64,000 bases of DNA. Origin: Eshraghiella sp045129695. Its GTDB lineage: Bacteria; Bacillota; Clostridia; Lachnospirales; Lachnospiraceae. The position numbers were made by a program, and so were the translations under genes. Where the stretch lies: NCBI GenBank assembly GCA_045129695.1, contig JBGVJZ010000002.1, positions 1 through 64,000 on the forward strand, in the 5' to 3' direction. This document shows, piece by piece, positions 55,449-63,211 of the stretch (positions are counted from its first letter, which is position 1; the number at the start of each line of letters is the position of its first letter). Below the pieces are notes generated by a model. The model saw only the letters and a program-made list of their open reading frames with translations. It searched no databases and was not told the origin of the DNA.

Positions 55449-55892
55449 ATGAACTATGTTGGAAAATGGACATTTCATTCTATCGGCGTGATGAATGAAA
55501 ATAACGAGATGGTCTACATGGGTGCAGAGGAATATTTGGACTCACCGATGCCATACATTGATGAAACGGATGCCGAAGCCGTCGCCGATGAGAGGAAAGA
55601 GAGAATGCGGACTGTCGGTGGACAGATTGCGATTTGCGAGGATGGTAAATTGTATATGCTTATGCCGCTTCCTGAAGGTGTATCTCAGGCAGAAATCGAC
55701 GCAGCAGTTGCGGCAGGTCATATCAAACTCTACGACGGCATGATGACCGATAAGCCAATGACCTGGGAAAAGCGAAACGAAGATATGTGGCTTGAAGTTG
55801 GTACAGGCATGAGTGATGATGGTTGGGTCAAGATATCCTATGATAACGGTTTCCTTATTTTTATGACTACCCGATATGTAAAAACTGAATAA
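55449..55892 (+). CDS. Cytosolic protein of unknown function, lipocalin-like look
   Basis: 147 residues, acidic, with no signal peptide. It starts MNYVGKWTFHSIGVMNENNE and ends in a beta-rich region (WVKISYDNGFLIFMTTRYV), which suggests a small beta-barrel. A Met/Pro-rich central stretch (YMLMPLPEGVSQAEIDAAV) is conserved in look with similar clostridial proteins I recall, but no family name can be given. ACAGGAGG precedes the ATG. The next gene starts 15 bases after it, so both are one unit, divergent from the broken 7TM-LuxR gene. Confidence 0.7.
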   Translation: MNYVGKWTFHSIGVMNENNEMVYMGAEEYLDSPMPYIDETDAEAVADERKERMRTVGGQIAICEDGKLYMLMPLPEGVSQAEIDAAVAAGHIKLYDGMMTDKPMTWEKRNEDMWLEVGTGMSDDGWVKISYDNGFLIFMTTRYVKTE

Positions 55893-55907
55893 TTGGAGGA
55901 AAATATA

Positions 55908-56507
55908 ATGAGTATTTTTGATTCGTTGAGAAGAACTGCGGAGTTTACACTGAAAAAGGAGGCTTCTAAAGTTGTTAATAATGCGGTTCAGTCCGTGGGA
56001 AAAGGGAAAAACCATTCTGAAAGTTTTATTTTCGATGTTCTTCCTACTAATGTTGTAGAACTTAAGGCTTTGCCGGAGGCATCTTTGGATTCCGCGTTCA
56101 AAACAGCGGCATTGACAATTGTTGCTTTGTGCCGTTATGAACAGAATCCGGACGAAGCAATTGCAATGCTTAATTTCCTGAAAGGCCCCGCAGAAGTCAC
56201 TGGTCAGGAAAAACAGTTTATCAGAGAACGGTTGAACGGCAAAGGCTACAAAGCATTGTCATTCTTCGCCGGAGCAACACCGGAAAACGGTTATAAGCCT
56301 ACGACTCCATATACTATTTCCGTCAACGAAAACCCTTATTCTTTTGACGAAGAAAACTGGGCAACGTTGTATGTAACAAGCGGTGGAGCCGATAATCCAA
56401 GACCTATTAAATTGCGTAAAAAGCCATCTGCCGGTCAGTGGTTCTTAAATGATATTCAATGCCTTTCTGACATTCGTACACCTGTTGAGGATGATCCTTG
56501 GGCATAA
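55908..56507 (+). CDS. DUF6935 family protein
   Basis: 199 residues of the DUF6935 family: helical N-terminal half (SIFDSLRRTAEFTLKKEASK; LPEASLDSAFKTAALTIVAL) and a beta-rich end (RPIKLRKKPSAGQWFLNDI). No membrane segment. Function unknown. GGAGG lies before ATG 55908; a TTG five codons earlier overlaps that site. It is second in a two-gene unit that ends at a strong terminator. Confidence 0.82.
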   Translation: MSIFDSLRRTAEFTLKKEASKVVNNAVQSVGKGKNHSESFIFDVLPTNVVELKALPEASLDSAFKTAALTIVALCRYEQNPDEAIAMLNFLKGPAEVTGQEKQFIRERLNGKGYKALSFFAGATPENGYKPTTPYTISVNENPYSFDEENWATLYVTSGGADNPRPIKLRKKPSAGQWFLNDIQCLSDIRTPVEDDPWA

Positions 56508-56532
56508 TTTGTCAACTGTTTGAAGAAGCTTG

Positions 56533-56576
56533 TATGCCACAAATTGGAATTTTTTTTCGATTTGTGGCATATTTTT
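56533..56576 (+). terminator. Terminator after the DUF6935 gene
   Basis: TATGCCACAAAT (56533-56544) pairs perfectly with ATTTGTGGCATA (56560-56571), followed by TTTTT. Confidence 0.92.
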
Positions 56577-56618
56577 GTGTGTTGCTATAAATTGATTTCC
56601 AAGGAAAATTCCCCTTGT

Positions 56619-56672
56619 TTAACAAAACTTTAACATTTCCCAAACTTTTCAAAAACATCACCTCACTATAAT
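56619..56672 (+). promoter_or_regulatory. Four 11-bp direct repeats plus -10: Pho-box-like promoter A
   Basis: Four tandem 11-mers: TTAACAAAACT (56619), TTAACATTTCC (56630), CAAACTTTTCA (56641) and AAAACATCACC (56652), then 4 bases and TATAAT (56667-56672). No -35 box is present at the expected place; the repeats occupy it. This is the layout of promoters activated by PhoP/OmpR-type response regulators. An equivalent array sits at 61106-61053 on the minus strand. Confidence 0.75.
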
Positions 56673-56714
56673 CCAAGTGTAAAGTCGAAAATTATGAATA
56701 AGTGAGGTCAGAAT

Positions 56715-57086
56715 ATGGAACATAGTAAAGCATTTACCTATAATTACTCCCCGGCCCTGAATAAAGAAGTGCAGGAGATTAGAAAAAAATATCTTCCAAA
56801 GGAAGAAAGCAAGTTAGAAGAATTAAAAAGACTTGATAATAAAGTCCAAAAGGCAGGCGTTATAGAAAGCCTGTTAATTGGTCTTACCGGATGTCTCATA
56901 TTTGGAGTGGGATTGTGTCTGGCAATGCAGGTTATTGGAAACAGCATTCCATTAGGTGTAGTTATAGGAATAATCGGCTCGGTAATTATGATGCTGGCAT
57001 ATCCTGTTTACCGCCATGTTTATAACAAGATCCGCCAAAAACTTGCTCCAAGAATTTTGGAGCTTTCAGAGGAGGTAATCGGATGA
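56715..57086 (+). CDS. Small membrane protein of the ABC operon
   Basis: 123 residues. A charged helical N-terminal half (about 15-46) precedes two membrane helices (about 50-72 and 76-96) and a basic C-terminal helix. It is the first gene under the repeat-controlled promoter, and its end overlaps the ATP-binding gene by 4 bases (ATGA). A role as an accessory or sensor subunit of the transporter is inferred from position only. Confidence 0.75.
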   Translation: MEHSKAFTYNYSPALNKEVQEIRKKYLPKEESKLEELKRLDNKVQKAGVIESLLIGLTGCLIFGVGLCLAMQVIGNSIPLGVVIGIIGSVIMMLAYPVYRHVYNKIRQKLAPRILELSEEVIG

Positions 57087-57985
57087 ATGCAATTGAGATA
57101 AGAAATTTATCAAAGAGCTTTCGTGGAATGTATGCATTGGATAAGCTCAATATGACCGTTCCGGTTGGAGCAATATACGGATTTATAGGGGAAAATGGAA
57201 GTGGTAAATCCACCACAGAAAAACTTATCTGTGGACACCTTATTCCGGACGAGGGAGAAATCAAGCTTTTTGGCAGGGATTACACAGATGCCGGAGTGAG
57301 AGTAAGAGTTGGAGCTTTGATTGAAAATGCAGGCTGCTTTCCTAATTCAAGCGTATGGGATAATCTGATGATGCAGGCGATTAATTTGGGACTTCCTAAT
57401 CCGGCAGCAGAAATTGAAAGAGTACTTAAAATAGTAAGAATGGAGGATTCCTCCCGCATTAAATTCAAAAGCTGTTCTCTTGGTATGAAACAGAGAATCG
57501 GAATTGCCATGGCACTTCTTGGAGAACCGGCACTTTTAATTCTTGATGAACCGATTAACGGCTTAGACACTGACGGAATGAGAATAATGCGGGAAATATT
57601 AGTGGATATCACACAGAAATATTCTACTACGGTTTTAATTTCTTCCCATATACTGGGTGAACTAGAGAAAATTGCCACCCATTATGGCATTATTCGTCAG
57701 GGTAGGATGATTCAGGAAATTTCTGCACAGGAGATGGAAAATAGAGCGAGAGTTTTTGTATCCATCAAAACCAAGGATATGCAGGGCGCATTGAAGGTAC
57801 TTAAGTCTCAGTATGAAAATGTACGAGAAGAGGAAGAGTACCTTCGTGTATATGATGTGGATAATACGGAAGAAATCGTTGATTACCTGTTCAAAAACGG
57901 ACATGTAGTCAGTGAGATTAAGAAAAACAAAATTGGTCTGGAAGAGTATTACATAGAGTTAATGTCCCGGAAGGAGGGTGAATAG
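57083..57985 (+). CDS. ABC transporter ATP-binding protein 1 (BcrA-like)
   Basis: 300-residue nucleotide-binding subunit. Walker A is GENGSGKS (36-43), the signature is SLGMKQR and Walker B is LLILDEP. The C-terminal 80 residues are an extra domain found in the drug- and bacteriocin-immunity group (BcrA/NatA type). AGAGGAGG precedes the ATG. It is closely related to the second ATPase in this operon (58833), with long shared runs of sequence, so the operon arose by duplication of an ATPase-permease pair. Confidence 0.93.
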   Translation: MNAIEIRNLSKSFRGMYALDKLNMTVPVGAIYGFIGENGSGKSTTEKLICGHLIPDEGEIKLFGRDYTDAGVRVRVGALIENAGCFPNSSVWDNLMMQAINLGLPNPAAEIERVLKIVRMEDSSRIKFKSCSLGMKQRIGIAMALLGEPALLILDEPINGLDTDGMRIMREILVDITQKYSTTVLISSHILGELEKIATHYGIIRQGRMIQEISAQEMENRARVFVSIKTKDMQGALKVLKSQYENVREEEEYLRVYDVDNTEEIVDYLFKNGHVVSEIKKNKIGLEEYYIELMSRKEGE

Positions 57986-57986
57986 A

Positions 57987-58817
57987 ATGGGAAAATCACA
58001 TGAATTGAAATTTGAGTCACCAAGCTTTATTAAGAGATTAAAAGGAATGCTGGGAGTGGATTTCTATCGTCTGTTTCATACTCCGATGTACTATATTTTT
58101 CTTGTCATTGCAGCAATCATTCCTGCGATGATATTGGGTATGACCACTATGGAGTCACCTGATGGAGCAATGACGTCGCAATTGTATACTAATACATGGC
58201 AGGTAATTGCAGCAGATACACCTTTATATGTTGTTTCCAATATCGCAGAATATGCAAATATGAATATGGTATTTATTTTTGGCGGAATTATGGTTTCTAT
58301 TTTCATAGGACATGATTATAAAAGCGGATACGTAAAACAGTTGTTTACAACCCATGCCAAAAAACAGGATTACATGATGTCCAAGGCACTTATTGGGGCT
58401 TTTTCCATGGCTTGTATGTGTGTTACATATTTAATCGGAACTGTGGCAGCAGGGCTGATTTCAGGAACCTCCTTTAATGTTAATGTGGGTTCGCTGATAT
58501 TAGCGATTTTAGGCAAAATGGTTATGAGCCTTGGTTGGGCAAGCTTGTATACTTTTCTAAATATTATTTTTAGAAGATATTTTGGTGTTTCTATTTTTTC
58601 ATCATTCTTTTTGGGAACGGGAATTGTAATTATAGGAGCAGCAGCTATCGTTGGAAATTCTTCGGTTTTAAATATATTTTTGTACGGCTCATCAGTTAAT
58701 GCCTGCCTTAGCAGTAATATTTTGACTCTGCTTATTTGTATTGTGGTTTCGGTCGTGTGGGCGATTATTTATAACGTACTTGGGACCAGAATCCTCAGTA
58801 AATGTGATGTGTACTAA
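57987..58817 (+). CDS. ABC transporter permease 1
   Basis: 276 residues with six hydrophobic helices and a large loop after the first (about 50-85), the ABC-2 permease pattern of bacitracin/lantibiotic-type exporters. ATG 57987 is set by AAGGAGG at 57971-57977; a GTG at 57978 directly touches that site. Partner of the ATPase just upstream. The substrate is not known. Confidence 0.85.
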   Translation: MGKSHELKFESPSFIKRLKGMLGVDFYRLFHTPMYYIFLVIAAIIPAMILGMTTMESPDGAMTSQLYTNTWQVIAADTPLYVVSNIAEYANMNMVFIFGGIMVSIFIGHDYKSGYVKQLFTTHAKKQDYMMSKALIGAFSMACMCVTYLIGTVAAGLISGTSFNVNVGSLILAILGKMVMSLGWASLYTFLNIIFRRYFGVSIFSSFFLGTGIVIIGAAAIVGNSSVLNIFLYGSSVNACLSSNILTLLICIVVSVVWAIIYNVLGTRILSKCDVY

Positions 58818-58832
58818 AAGGAGGCGGCTAAA

Positions 58833-59735
58833 ATGAATGCAATTGAAATCAGAAATTTAAGTAAAAATTTTAAGAACAAGCAGGCACTTTGCGGCCTTAA
58901 TATGACCGTTCCTGAAGGTGCAATCTATGGTTTTATCGGGGAAAACGGTAGCGGTAAATCTACAACGGAAAAGCTTATATGCGGACTTTTAGTACCAAGT
59001 GGCGGTCGTATTAAACTATTTGGAAAAGATTACACTGATTCGGAGGTTAGAGCAGGAATCGGATGCTTAATTGAAGCTCCGGGCTGTTTTGCAAATTACA
59101 GTGTGTGGAATAATATGCTGCTTCAGGCGGCAAACCTTGGGATAGACAATGCAGAGGAAGAAGTGAGAAAAGCACTTAAATTAGTAAGAATGGAGGGCGC
59201 TGCCTCCAATAAATTCAAAAATTGTTCTCTTGGTATGAAGCAGAGAGTTGGAATTGCCATGGCTTTACTTGGTAATCCTAAGCTTCTGGTATTGGATGAG
59301 CCAATTAACGGCTTAGATGCGGACGGTATGAGAATTATGAGGGAGATACTCATAGATATTACTGAAAGTAAGGGCTGTACCGTTGTAATTTCATCCCATA
59401 TTCTTGGAGAACTTGAAAAAATTGCCACACATTACGGAATTGTCCGTAGTGGTAAGATGATTAAAGAAATGACTGCCGAAGAACTTGATGAGGGCTGCCG
59501 TACATATGTGGCTCTTCAGACAAAGGATATGGAACGAACCAAAAATCTTCTTGGCTGCAAGTATTCCCGTGTGGAAGAAGAAAAAGGCTATATTCGCGTA
59601 TATGATGGGGTAAGTCCTGAGGAAATAGTTACTTATCTTTATGAAAATAAAATTCTGGTTAGTGAGATTAAAACAGACAAAATCAGTCTGGAAGAATACT
59701 ACATTGATCTTATGAATGAAAAGGAGGCCAGATAA
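58833..59735 (+). CDS. ABC transporter ATP-binding protein 2
   Basis: Paralog of the first ATPase: 300 residues, GENGSGKS at 36-43, SLGMKQR, LLVLDEP and the same C-terminal extension. The start MNAIEIRNLSK is identical in both. AAAGGAGG precedes the ATG, 15 bases after permease 1. Both copies keep all ATPase motifs, so two half-transporters or one mixed complex can form. Confidence 0.93.
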   Translation: MNAIEIRNLSKNFKNKQALCGLNMTVPEGAIYGFIGENGSGKSTTEKLICGLLVPSGGRIKLFGKDYTDSEVRAGIGCLIEAPGCFANYSVWNNMLLQAANLGIDNAEEEVRKALKLVRMEGAASNKFKNCSLGMKQRVGIAMALLGNPKLLVLDEPINGLDADGMRIMREILIDITESKGCTVVISSHILGELEKIATHYGIVRSGKMIKEMTAEELDEGCRTYVALQTKDMERTKNLLGCKYSRVEEEKGYIRVYDGVSPEEIVTYLYENKILVSEIKTDKISLEEYYIDLMNEKEAR

Positions 59736-59736
59736 T

Positions 59737-60501
59737 ATGTTAAAAGTGGATTTTAGAAGAATGTTTACAATGCCGTTACTTTATATTATGGTTGGTATCT
59801 GTCTGGTAATTCCAATATTGATACTTGTTATGACCACTATGATGGAAGGCAGCGTTTCCGTTAATCCGCAAACCGGTGAAGAAACTGTTATGGAGGGCTT
59901 TGATAACACATGGCAGCTTATTGGAAGTGTAAGTAGCGAAAGTAGTGAAGATGCCGCAATGAGTGTGGATATGCTCAGTATGTGCAATATCAATATGCTG
60001 TATTTATTCGTGGCAGTACTTGTTGGACTTTTTATAACAGAGGATTTTAAAAGCGGCTACTCCAAAAATATTTTTGCAATTCGTCCTAAAAAAGCAAGCT
60101 ATGTAGTATCAAAAACTCTTGTGGGATTTGTAGGCGGTGTATTAATGTTATTGGCATTTTTCGTAGGAACAATGCTTGGTGGTGCTATTTCAGGACTTTC
60201 CTTTGATTTGGGAGCAGCGGGTGTTGGCGGAATTATAATGTGTATGCTGTCAAAAATATTTGTAGTTGCAGTTTTTGTTCCTATCTATGTATTAATGAGT
60301 GTTATAGCAAAACAGAGAACATGGCTTTCTATCGTAGGTTCCTTTTGTATAGGAATGCTTCTCTTTATGATGATTCCGATGTTAACGCCACTTAATTCAG
60401 GAATAATGAATGTAGTGCTGTGTCTGGCAGGCGGAGCAGTATTTAGTGTAGGACTTGGAGCAATTAGTAATCAGGTGCTAAAGAAGACAAGCCTGGTATA
60501 A
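59737..60501 (+). CDS. ABC transporter permease 2
   Basis: 254 residues, six membrane helices, a loop of about 60 residues after the first helix. It lines up with permease 1 in layout (KSGYSKNIFAIRPKKASY against the matching KSGYVKQLFTTHAKKQDY) but diverges more than the ATPases do. ATG 59737 is preceded by AAGGAGG at 59721. The message ends at the bidirectional terminator that follows. Confidence 0.85.
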   Translation: MLKVDFRRMFTMPLLYIMVGICLVIPILILVMTTMMEGSVSVNPQTGEETVMEGFDNTWQLIGSVSSESSEDAAMSVDMLSMCNINMLYLFVAVLVGLFITEDFKSGYSKNIFAIRPKKASYVVSKTLVGFVGGVLMLLAFFVGTMLGGAISGLSFDLGAAGVGGIIMCMLSKIFVVAVFVPIYVLMSVIAKQRTWLSIVGSFCIGMLLFMMIPMLTPLNSGIMNVVLCLAGGAVFSVGLGAISNQVLKKTSLV

Positions 60502-60503
60502 AT

Positions 60504-60539
60504 AAAAACCGTGTTGGGATTTTACCTAACACGGTTTTT
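60504..60539. terminator. Bidirectional terminator between convergent units
   Basis: AAAAACCGTGTTGGG (60504-60518) pairs with CCTAACACGGTTTTT (60525-60539). The last codons of the minus-strand 51-aa gene lie inside it, so two units share one terminator. Confidence 0.9.
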
Positions 60540-60677
60540 GCTTTCTATTACAATTCCAATAACTGCAGCGACTTCCAGAATAGTAATAAGTACAGCAATA
60601 ATGTACCTGACCGGAATGTAATTAACTTCTCGTTCTACGGTTTTATCATTAACATTGTAAGTTATAGTTTTTTTCAT
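60522..60677 (-). CDS. 51-aa single-helix membrane peptide
   Basis: A polar start (MKKTITYNVNDKTVEREVNY) is followed by one membrane helix (about 25-43) and a short basic tail. GGAGGT precedes ATG 60677; the frame is open 15 codons further, across a hairpin, which is unlikely to be translated. It follows the 82-aa gene on the same message. Small single-helix proteins of this kind act in envelope-stress responses in other Firmicutes; here that is inference. Confidence 0.72.
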   Translation of the reverse strand: MKKTITYNVNDKTVEREVNYIPVRYIIAVLITILEVAAVIGIVIESKNRVR

Positions 60678-60699
60678 TTTTACCTCCATAAACGACTTC

Positions 60700-60729
60700 A
60701 AGCGAGATGCCTCGTAAGACACCTCGCTT
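60700..60729 (-). other. Intercistronic hairpin
   Basis: AAGCGAGATGCC (60700-60711) pairs with GACACCTCGCTT (60718-60729), 12 bp with two wobble pairs and a 6-base loop. No T tract follows on the minus strand. It lies between the 82-aa and 51-aa genes and probably sets mRNA stability or partial read-through. Confidence 0.6.
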
Positions 60730-60749
60730 ATAGCAGACAGATATATATG

Positions 60750-60998
60750 TTATTCGCCCTTTGCAGCTTTAATTCTTGCCTCGGCTTCAGACTGACGCTC
60801 CCTGGCGGCAGCGATTTGTTCGTCGCGTTCAGCCTGCATCATAGCTTTACGTTTTGCTGGGTTGCGCATAGCCTTTGCTTCTTCCCACTGTGCTTTGGAT
60901 TCAGCCTTAGCAGCTGCAAAGTTAGCCTTATCAACTTCATGCTGTGCTTTGGCACTCTCTTTCATGTCCTTAAATGCGTTCTTTAAAAATTCTCCCAT
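60750..60998 (-). CDS. 82-aa Ala/Lys/Glu-rich helical protein
   Basis: 82 residues, almost wholly helical, rich in Ala, Lys, Glu and Met. The middle (KAESKAQWEEAKAMRNPAKR) and the end (ARERQSEAEARIKAAKGE) predict coiled coil or amphipathic helix. No signal or membrane helix. The start is ATG 60998 with AAAGGT upstream. Its promoter has the same four-repeat operator as the ABC operon. It resembles small phage-shock-like or membrane-peripheral proteins in composition only. Confidence 0.72.
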   Translation of the reverse strand: MGEFLKNAFKDMKESAKAQHEVDKANFAAAKAESKAQWEEAKAMRNPAKRKAMMQAERDEQIAAARERQSEAEARIKAAKGE

Positions 60999-61052
60999 GC
61001 TATTTACCTTTAACCTTTCCTTAATTATTACTTTGTTTGTTTTGATGGTTTT

Positions 61053-61106
61053 AATTTACAATGCCAATGTTTGAGGTTTGTTTGGGAAATGTTAAAGTAT
61101 TGTTAA
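61053..61106 (-). promoter_or_regulatory. Four 11-bp direct repeats plus -10: Pho-box-like promoter B
   Basis: On the minus strand: TTAACAATACT (61106-61096), TTAACATTTCC (61095-61085), CAAACAAACCT (61084-61074), CAAACATTGGC (61073-61063), then 4 bases and TAAATT (61058-61053). The first two units match promoter A at 21 of 22 positions and the distance to the -10 is identical. Confidence 0.75.
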
Positions 61107-61110
61107 TAAT

Positions 61111-61809
61111 TTAATCTAAAATTCTTCCGTCCGTAGAAATCGTTATAACTCTCCATGGTATAAACTTGCCGCTTGCCTGTAAGGCACGTTTTACCGCATT
61201 TTCAATACCGCCACAGCAAGGCACCTCCATGCGGGTAATGGTAACACTTTTGATATTATTGTTGGCGATAATGGCAGCCAGCTTGTCGGTGTAGTCCACA
61301 TCATCAAGCTTAGGACAGCCGATTATGGTTATGTGATTGCGGATAAATTCATTATGAAAATTTCCATAAGCATAGGCAGCACAATCTGCGGCAACCAGTA
61401 GATTGGCATTGTCAAAATATGGAGGATTCACAGGAACCAGCTTAATCTGTACAGGCCATTGTGAAAGATGGCTGTTGACAGGTGCAGAGGAACTTACGTT
61501 GCTTGAGATGTTTCTGTTAAGTGCTCTGGATTGTGAGCCGGGACAGCCGCAGGGCAGTGGTGGTGTGGATTTTTCCTGCTTCGCTGCAAGCACTGCCGCT
61601 TCATCATATGCCGGAGCTTCTCTCTCCTCAAAGCTGATTGCACCGGTAGGGCATGCAGGCAGACAGTCTCCAAGGCCATCGCAGTAGTCTTCACGGATAA
61701 GTCTGGCAATTCCGTTCATCATTTCAATTGCTCCCTCGTGACAGGCAGCAGCACAGGCACCACAGCCATTGCATTTTGTTTCATTAATTTTTATTATTTT
61801 TCTAATCAT
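61111..61809 (-). CDS. Ferredoxin-domain iron-sulfur protein
   Basis: 233 residues. The N-terminal 65 residues carry two 4Fe-4S ferredoxin motifs: CNGCGACAAAC with a distant Cys, and CDGLGDCLPACPTG. A Cys/Pro-rich linker follows (LPCGCPG), then an alpha/beta domain with AADCAAYAYG and a VPCCGG pair. The frame is open 26 codons upstream of ATG 61809, but GAAAGGA supports this start. Such proteins in clostridia stand next to a Crp/Fnr regulator, as here, and serve redox or nitrosative-stress responses; the electron partner is unknown. Confidence 0.87.
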   Translation of the reverse strand: MIRKIIKINETKCNGCGACAAACHEGAIEMMNGIARLIREDYCDGLGDCLPACPTGAISFEEREAPAYDEAAVLAAKQEKSTPPLPCGCPGSQSRALNRNISSNVSSSAPVNSHLSQWPVQIKLVPVNPPYFDNANLLVAADCAAYAYGNFHNEFIRNHITIIGCPKLDDVDYTDKLAAIIANNNIKSVTITRMEVPCCGGIENAVKRALQASGKFIPWRVITISTDGRILD

Positions 61810-61891
61810 ATGAGTTTGTTCCTTTCGACTAATATAATGAAGGTATGTTGACTTCCTGAAATGATAATAATACAATAAATAAAACAAGTCG

Positions 61892-61905
61892 GTTGTATTT
61901 ACAAC
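61892..61905. promoter_or_regulatory. Palindrome GTTGTA-N2-TACAAC
   Basis: A perfect inverted repeat with a 2-base center in the leader of the Crp/Fnr gene, 4 bases before its ribosome site. It lies between two divergent genes and is a candidate operator for the regulator or a leader hairpin. Confidence 0.4.
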
Positions 61906-61920
61906 GGTAAGGAGGCTTTG

Positions 61921-62580
61921 ATGGAAAAATATATACCAATCCTCAGACGGACTCAGTTATTTGCAGGAGTTGGGGATGAAGAAATTAAAGCAATGCTTGG
62001 ATGTCTACAGGCAAGAACCTGCATCTATAAAAAGGGGGAATATGTTTTCAGACATGGAGAGCATATTGATAATATTACTGTGCTGATGGAGGGGAAGCTT
62101 CATATACAAAGGGATGATTACTGGGGAAATCGAAGTATTATTAATATGATAAGCACAGGAGAAATGTTCGGAGAGGCTTATGTTGCACCGGACAGCGGAG
62201 CACTGCCCAATGATGTAGTTGCAGCAGAGGACAGTGTAGTCATATTTTTTGACGTGGGAAGAATACTAACGGTTTGTTCCACTGCATGCGTATTTCATTC
62301 GAAGGTTGTGCAGAATTTGTTTTATGCAATATCGGATAAAAACAGAAAGCTTGTACAGAAGCTTGGTCATATGTCCAAGCGTACAACCAGAGAAAAGTTG
62401 ATTTCTTACCTTTCGGAGGAAGCAAAGCGTCAAAATAGCGGCACGTTTATGATTCCTTTTAACCGTCAGCAGCTTGCGGATTTCCTATCTGTTGACCGTA
62501 GTGCCATGTCTAATGAATTGTGTAAAATGAGGGACGAGGGGCTATTGACTTTTGAGAAAAACAGATTTACGTTGAAATAA
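61921..62580 (+). CDS. Crp/Fnr family transcriptional regulator
   Basis: 219 residues. The N-terminal cyclic-nucleotide-type beta barrel (about 18-115) has KKGEYVFRHGEHID and the GEMFGEAYV segment. A long dimer helix follows, then the winged helix with RQQLADFLSVDRSAMSNEL as recognition region (about 180-199). No N-terminal Cys cluster is present, so it does not sense oxygen by an Fnr-type cluster. AAGGAGG is 5 bases before ATG 61921. It is divergent from the ferredoxin protein and likely controls it. Confidence 0.93.
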   Translation: MEKYIPILRRTQLFAGVGDEEIKAMLGCLQARTCIYKKGEYVFRHGEHIDNITVLMEGKLHIQRDDYWGNRSIINMISTGEMFGEAYVAPDSGALPNDVVAAEDSVVIFFDVGRILTVCSTACVFHSKVVQNLFYAISDKNRKLVQKLGHMSKRTTREKLISYLSEEAKRQNSGTFMIPFNRQQLADFLSVDRSAMSNELCKMRDEGLLTFEKNRFTLK

Positions 62581-62600
62581 ATAGGTATTTGTGTGAGCAA

Positions 62601-62732
62601 TGAGCCATGCATGGATTCGCAGAATTGGCTGCTGGGAGCTTGCTCACTTGCAGACGTATTCATGCGAAGACATATACGGCGAACGCCGCGACAACGAGCG
62701 ACCGAAGGTTGCGAGTCTGTCGGCATGGCTCA
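62601..62732 (-). repeat. 132-bp structured repeat, copy 2
   Basis: Inverted relative to copy 1 and 126 of 132 bases identical by eye. It has the same terminal inverted pair and the same loop core. Right of it AAATTGCGGTTTA (62735-62747) occurs again in inverted form after copy 3 (63201-63213), so copies 2 and 3 are parts of a larger inverted arrangement. Confidence 0.85.
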
Positions 62733-62763
62733 GAAATTGCGGTTTAACAGTGTAAGTGAATAG

Positions 62764-62907
62764 AAGTTTAAGGCAATAAATTATTTCGCGGAGTGAGCGT
62801 TCGCACTTAAGTTGCGGACGTAACAGTACTAGGGTGCCAAAGGACTGCACCCAAGTGCTGACGCCCGCAAAAATCACTCCGCGAAACATTTTATTGTTTA
62901 AACACTT
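62764..62907. repeat. 144-bp palindromic element
   Basis: Arms 62764-62796 and 62874-62907 pair (TTTCGCGGAGTGA / TCACTCCGCGAAA at the inner end, with AATAAA and TTTAA matches outside). An inner hairpin has GGGTGCC...GCACCC and GCGGACG / CGCCCGC. No ORF. Confidence 0.75.
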
Positions 62908-62937
62908 TATCCATTTAACCGAGAACCGCACGTAATC

Positions 62938-62978
62938 ATATCCAACGGTAGATATCGCAAGAAATTTCCGTTGGATAT
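62938..62978. repeat. 11-bp perfect inverted repeat
   Basis: ATATCCAACGG (62938-62948) and CCGTTGGATAT (62968-62978) with a 19-base center. It lies in the same palindrome-rich tract and resembles an operator or another small stem. Confidence 0.6.
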
Positions 62979-63066
62979 TAATGCTGGAAGTTTATGGGTT
63001 AGAAATGTTGATTTGGATGTAAATATTCTGCGAAACATCCTTACAACTGTTCTAAATTTAAATTTC

Positions 63067-63199
63067 TGAGCCATGCCGACAGACTCGCAACCTTCGGTCG
63101 CTCGTTGTCGCGGCGTTCGCCGTATTGTCCGGTAATTGAAAATACTCTTATGTGAGCAAGCTCCCAACGAGTATTTCAATCACCGTCCAGCATGGCTCA
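63067..63199 (+). repeat. 133-bp structured repeat, copy 3 (variant)
   Basis: The first 58 bases match copy 2. The variable stem has a wholly different sequence, CGGTAATTGAAAATACTC (63130-63147) with GAGTATTTCAATCACCG (63169-63185), but pairs just as well and keeps the loop TGTGAGCAAGCTCCC. The ends are TGAGCCATGC and GCATGGCTCA. Confidence 0.85.
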
Positions 63200-63211
63200 C
63201 TAAACCGCAAT

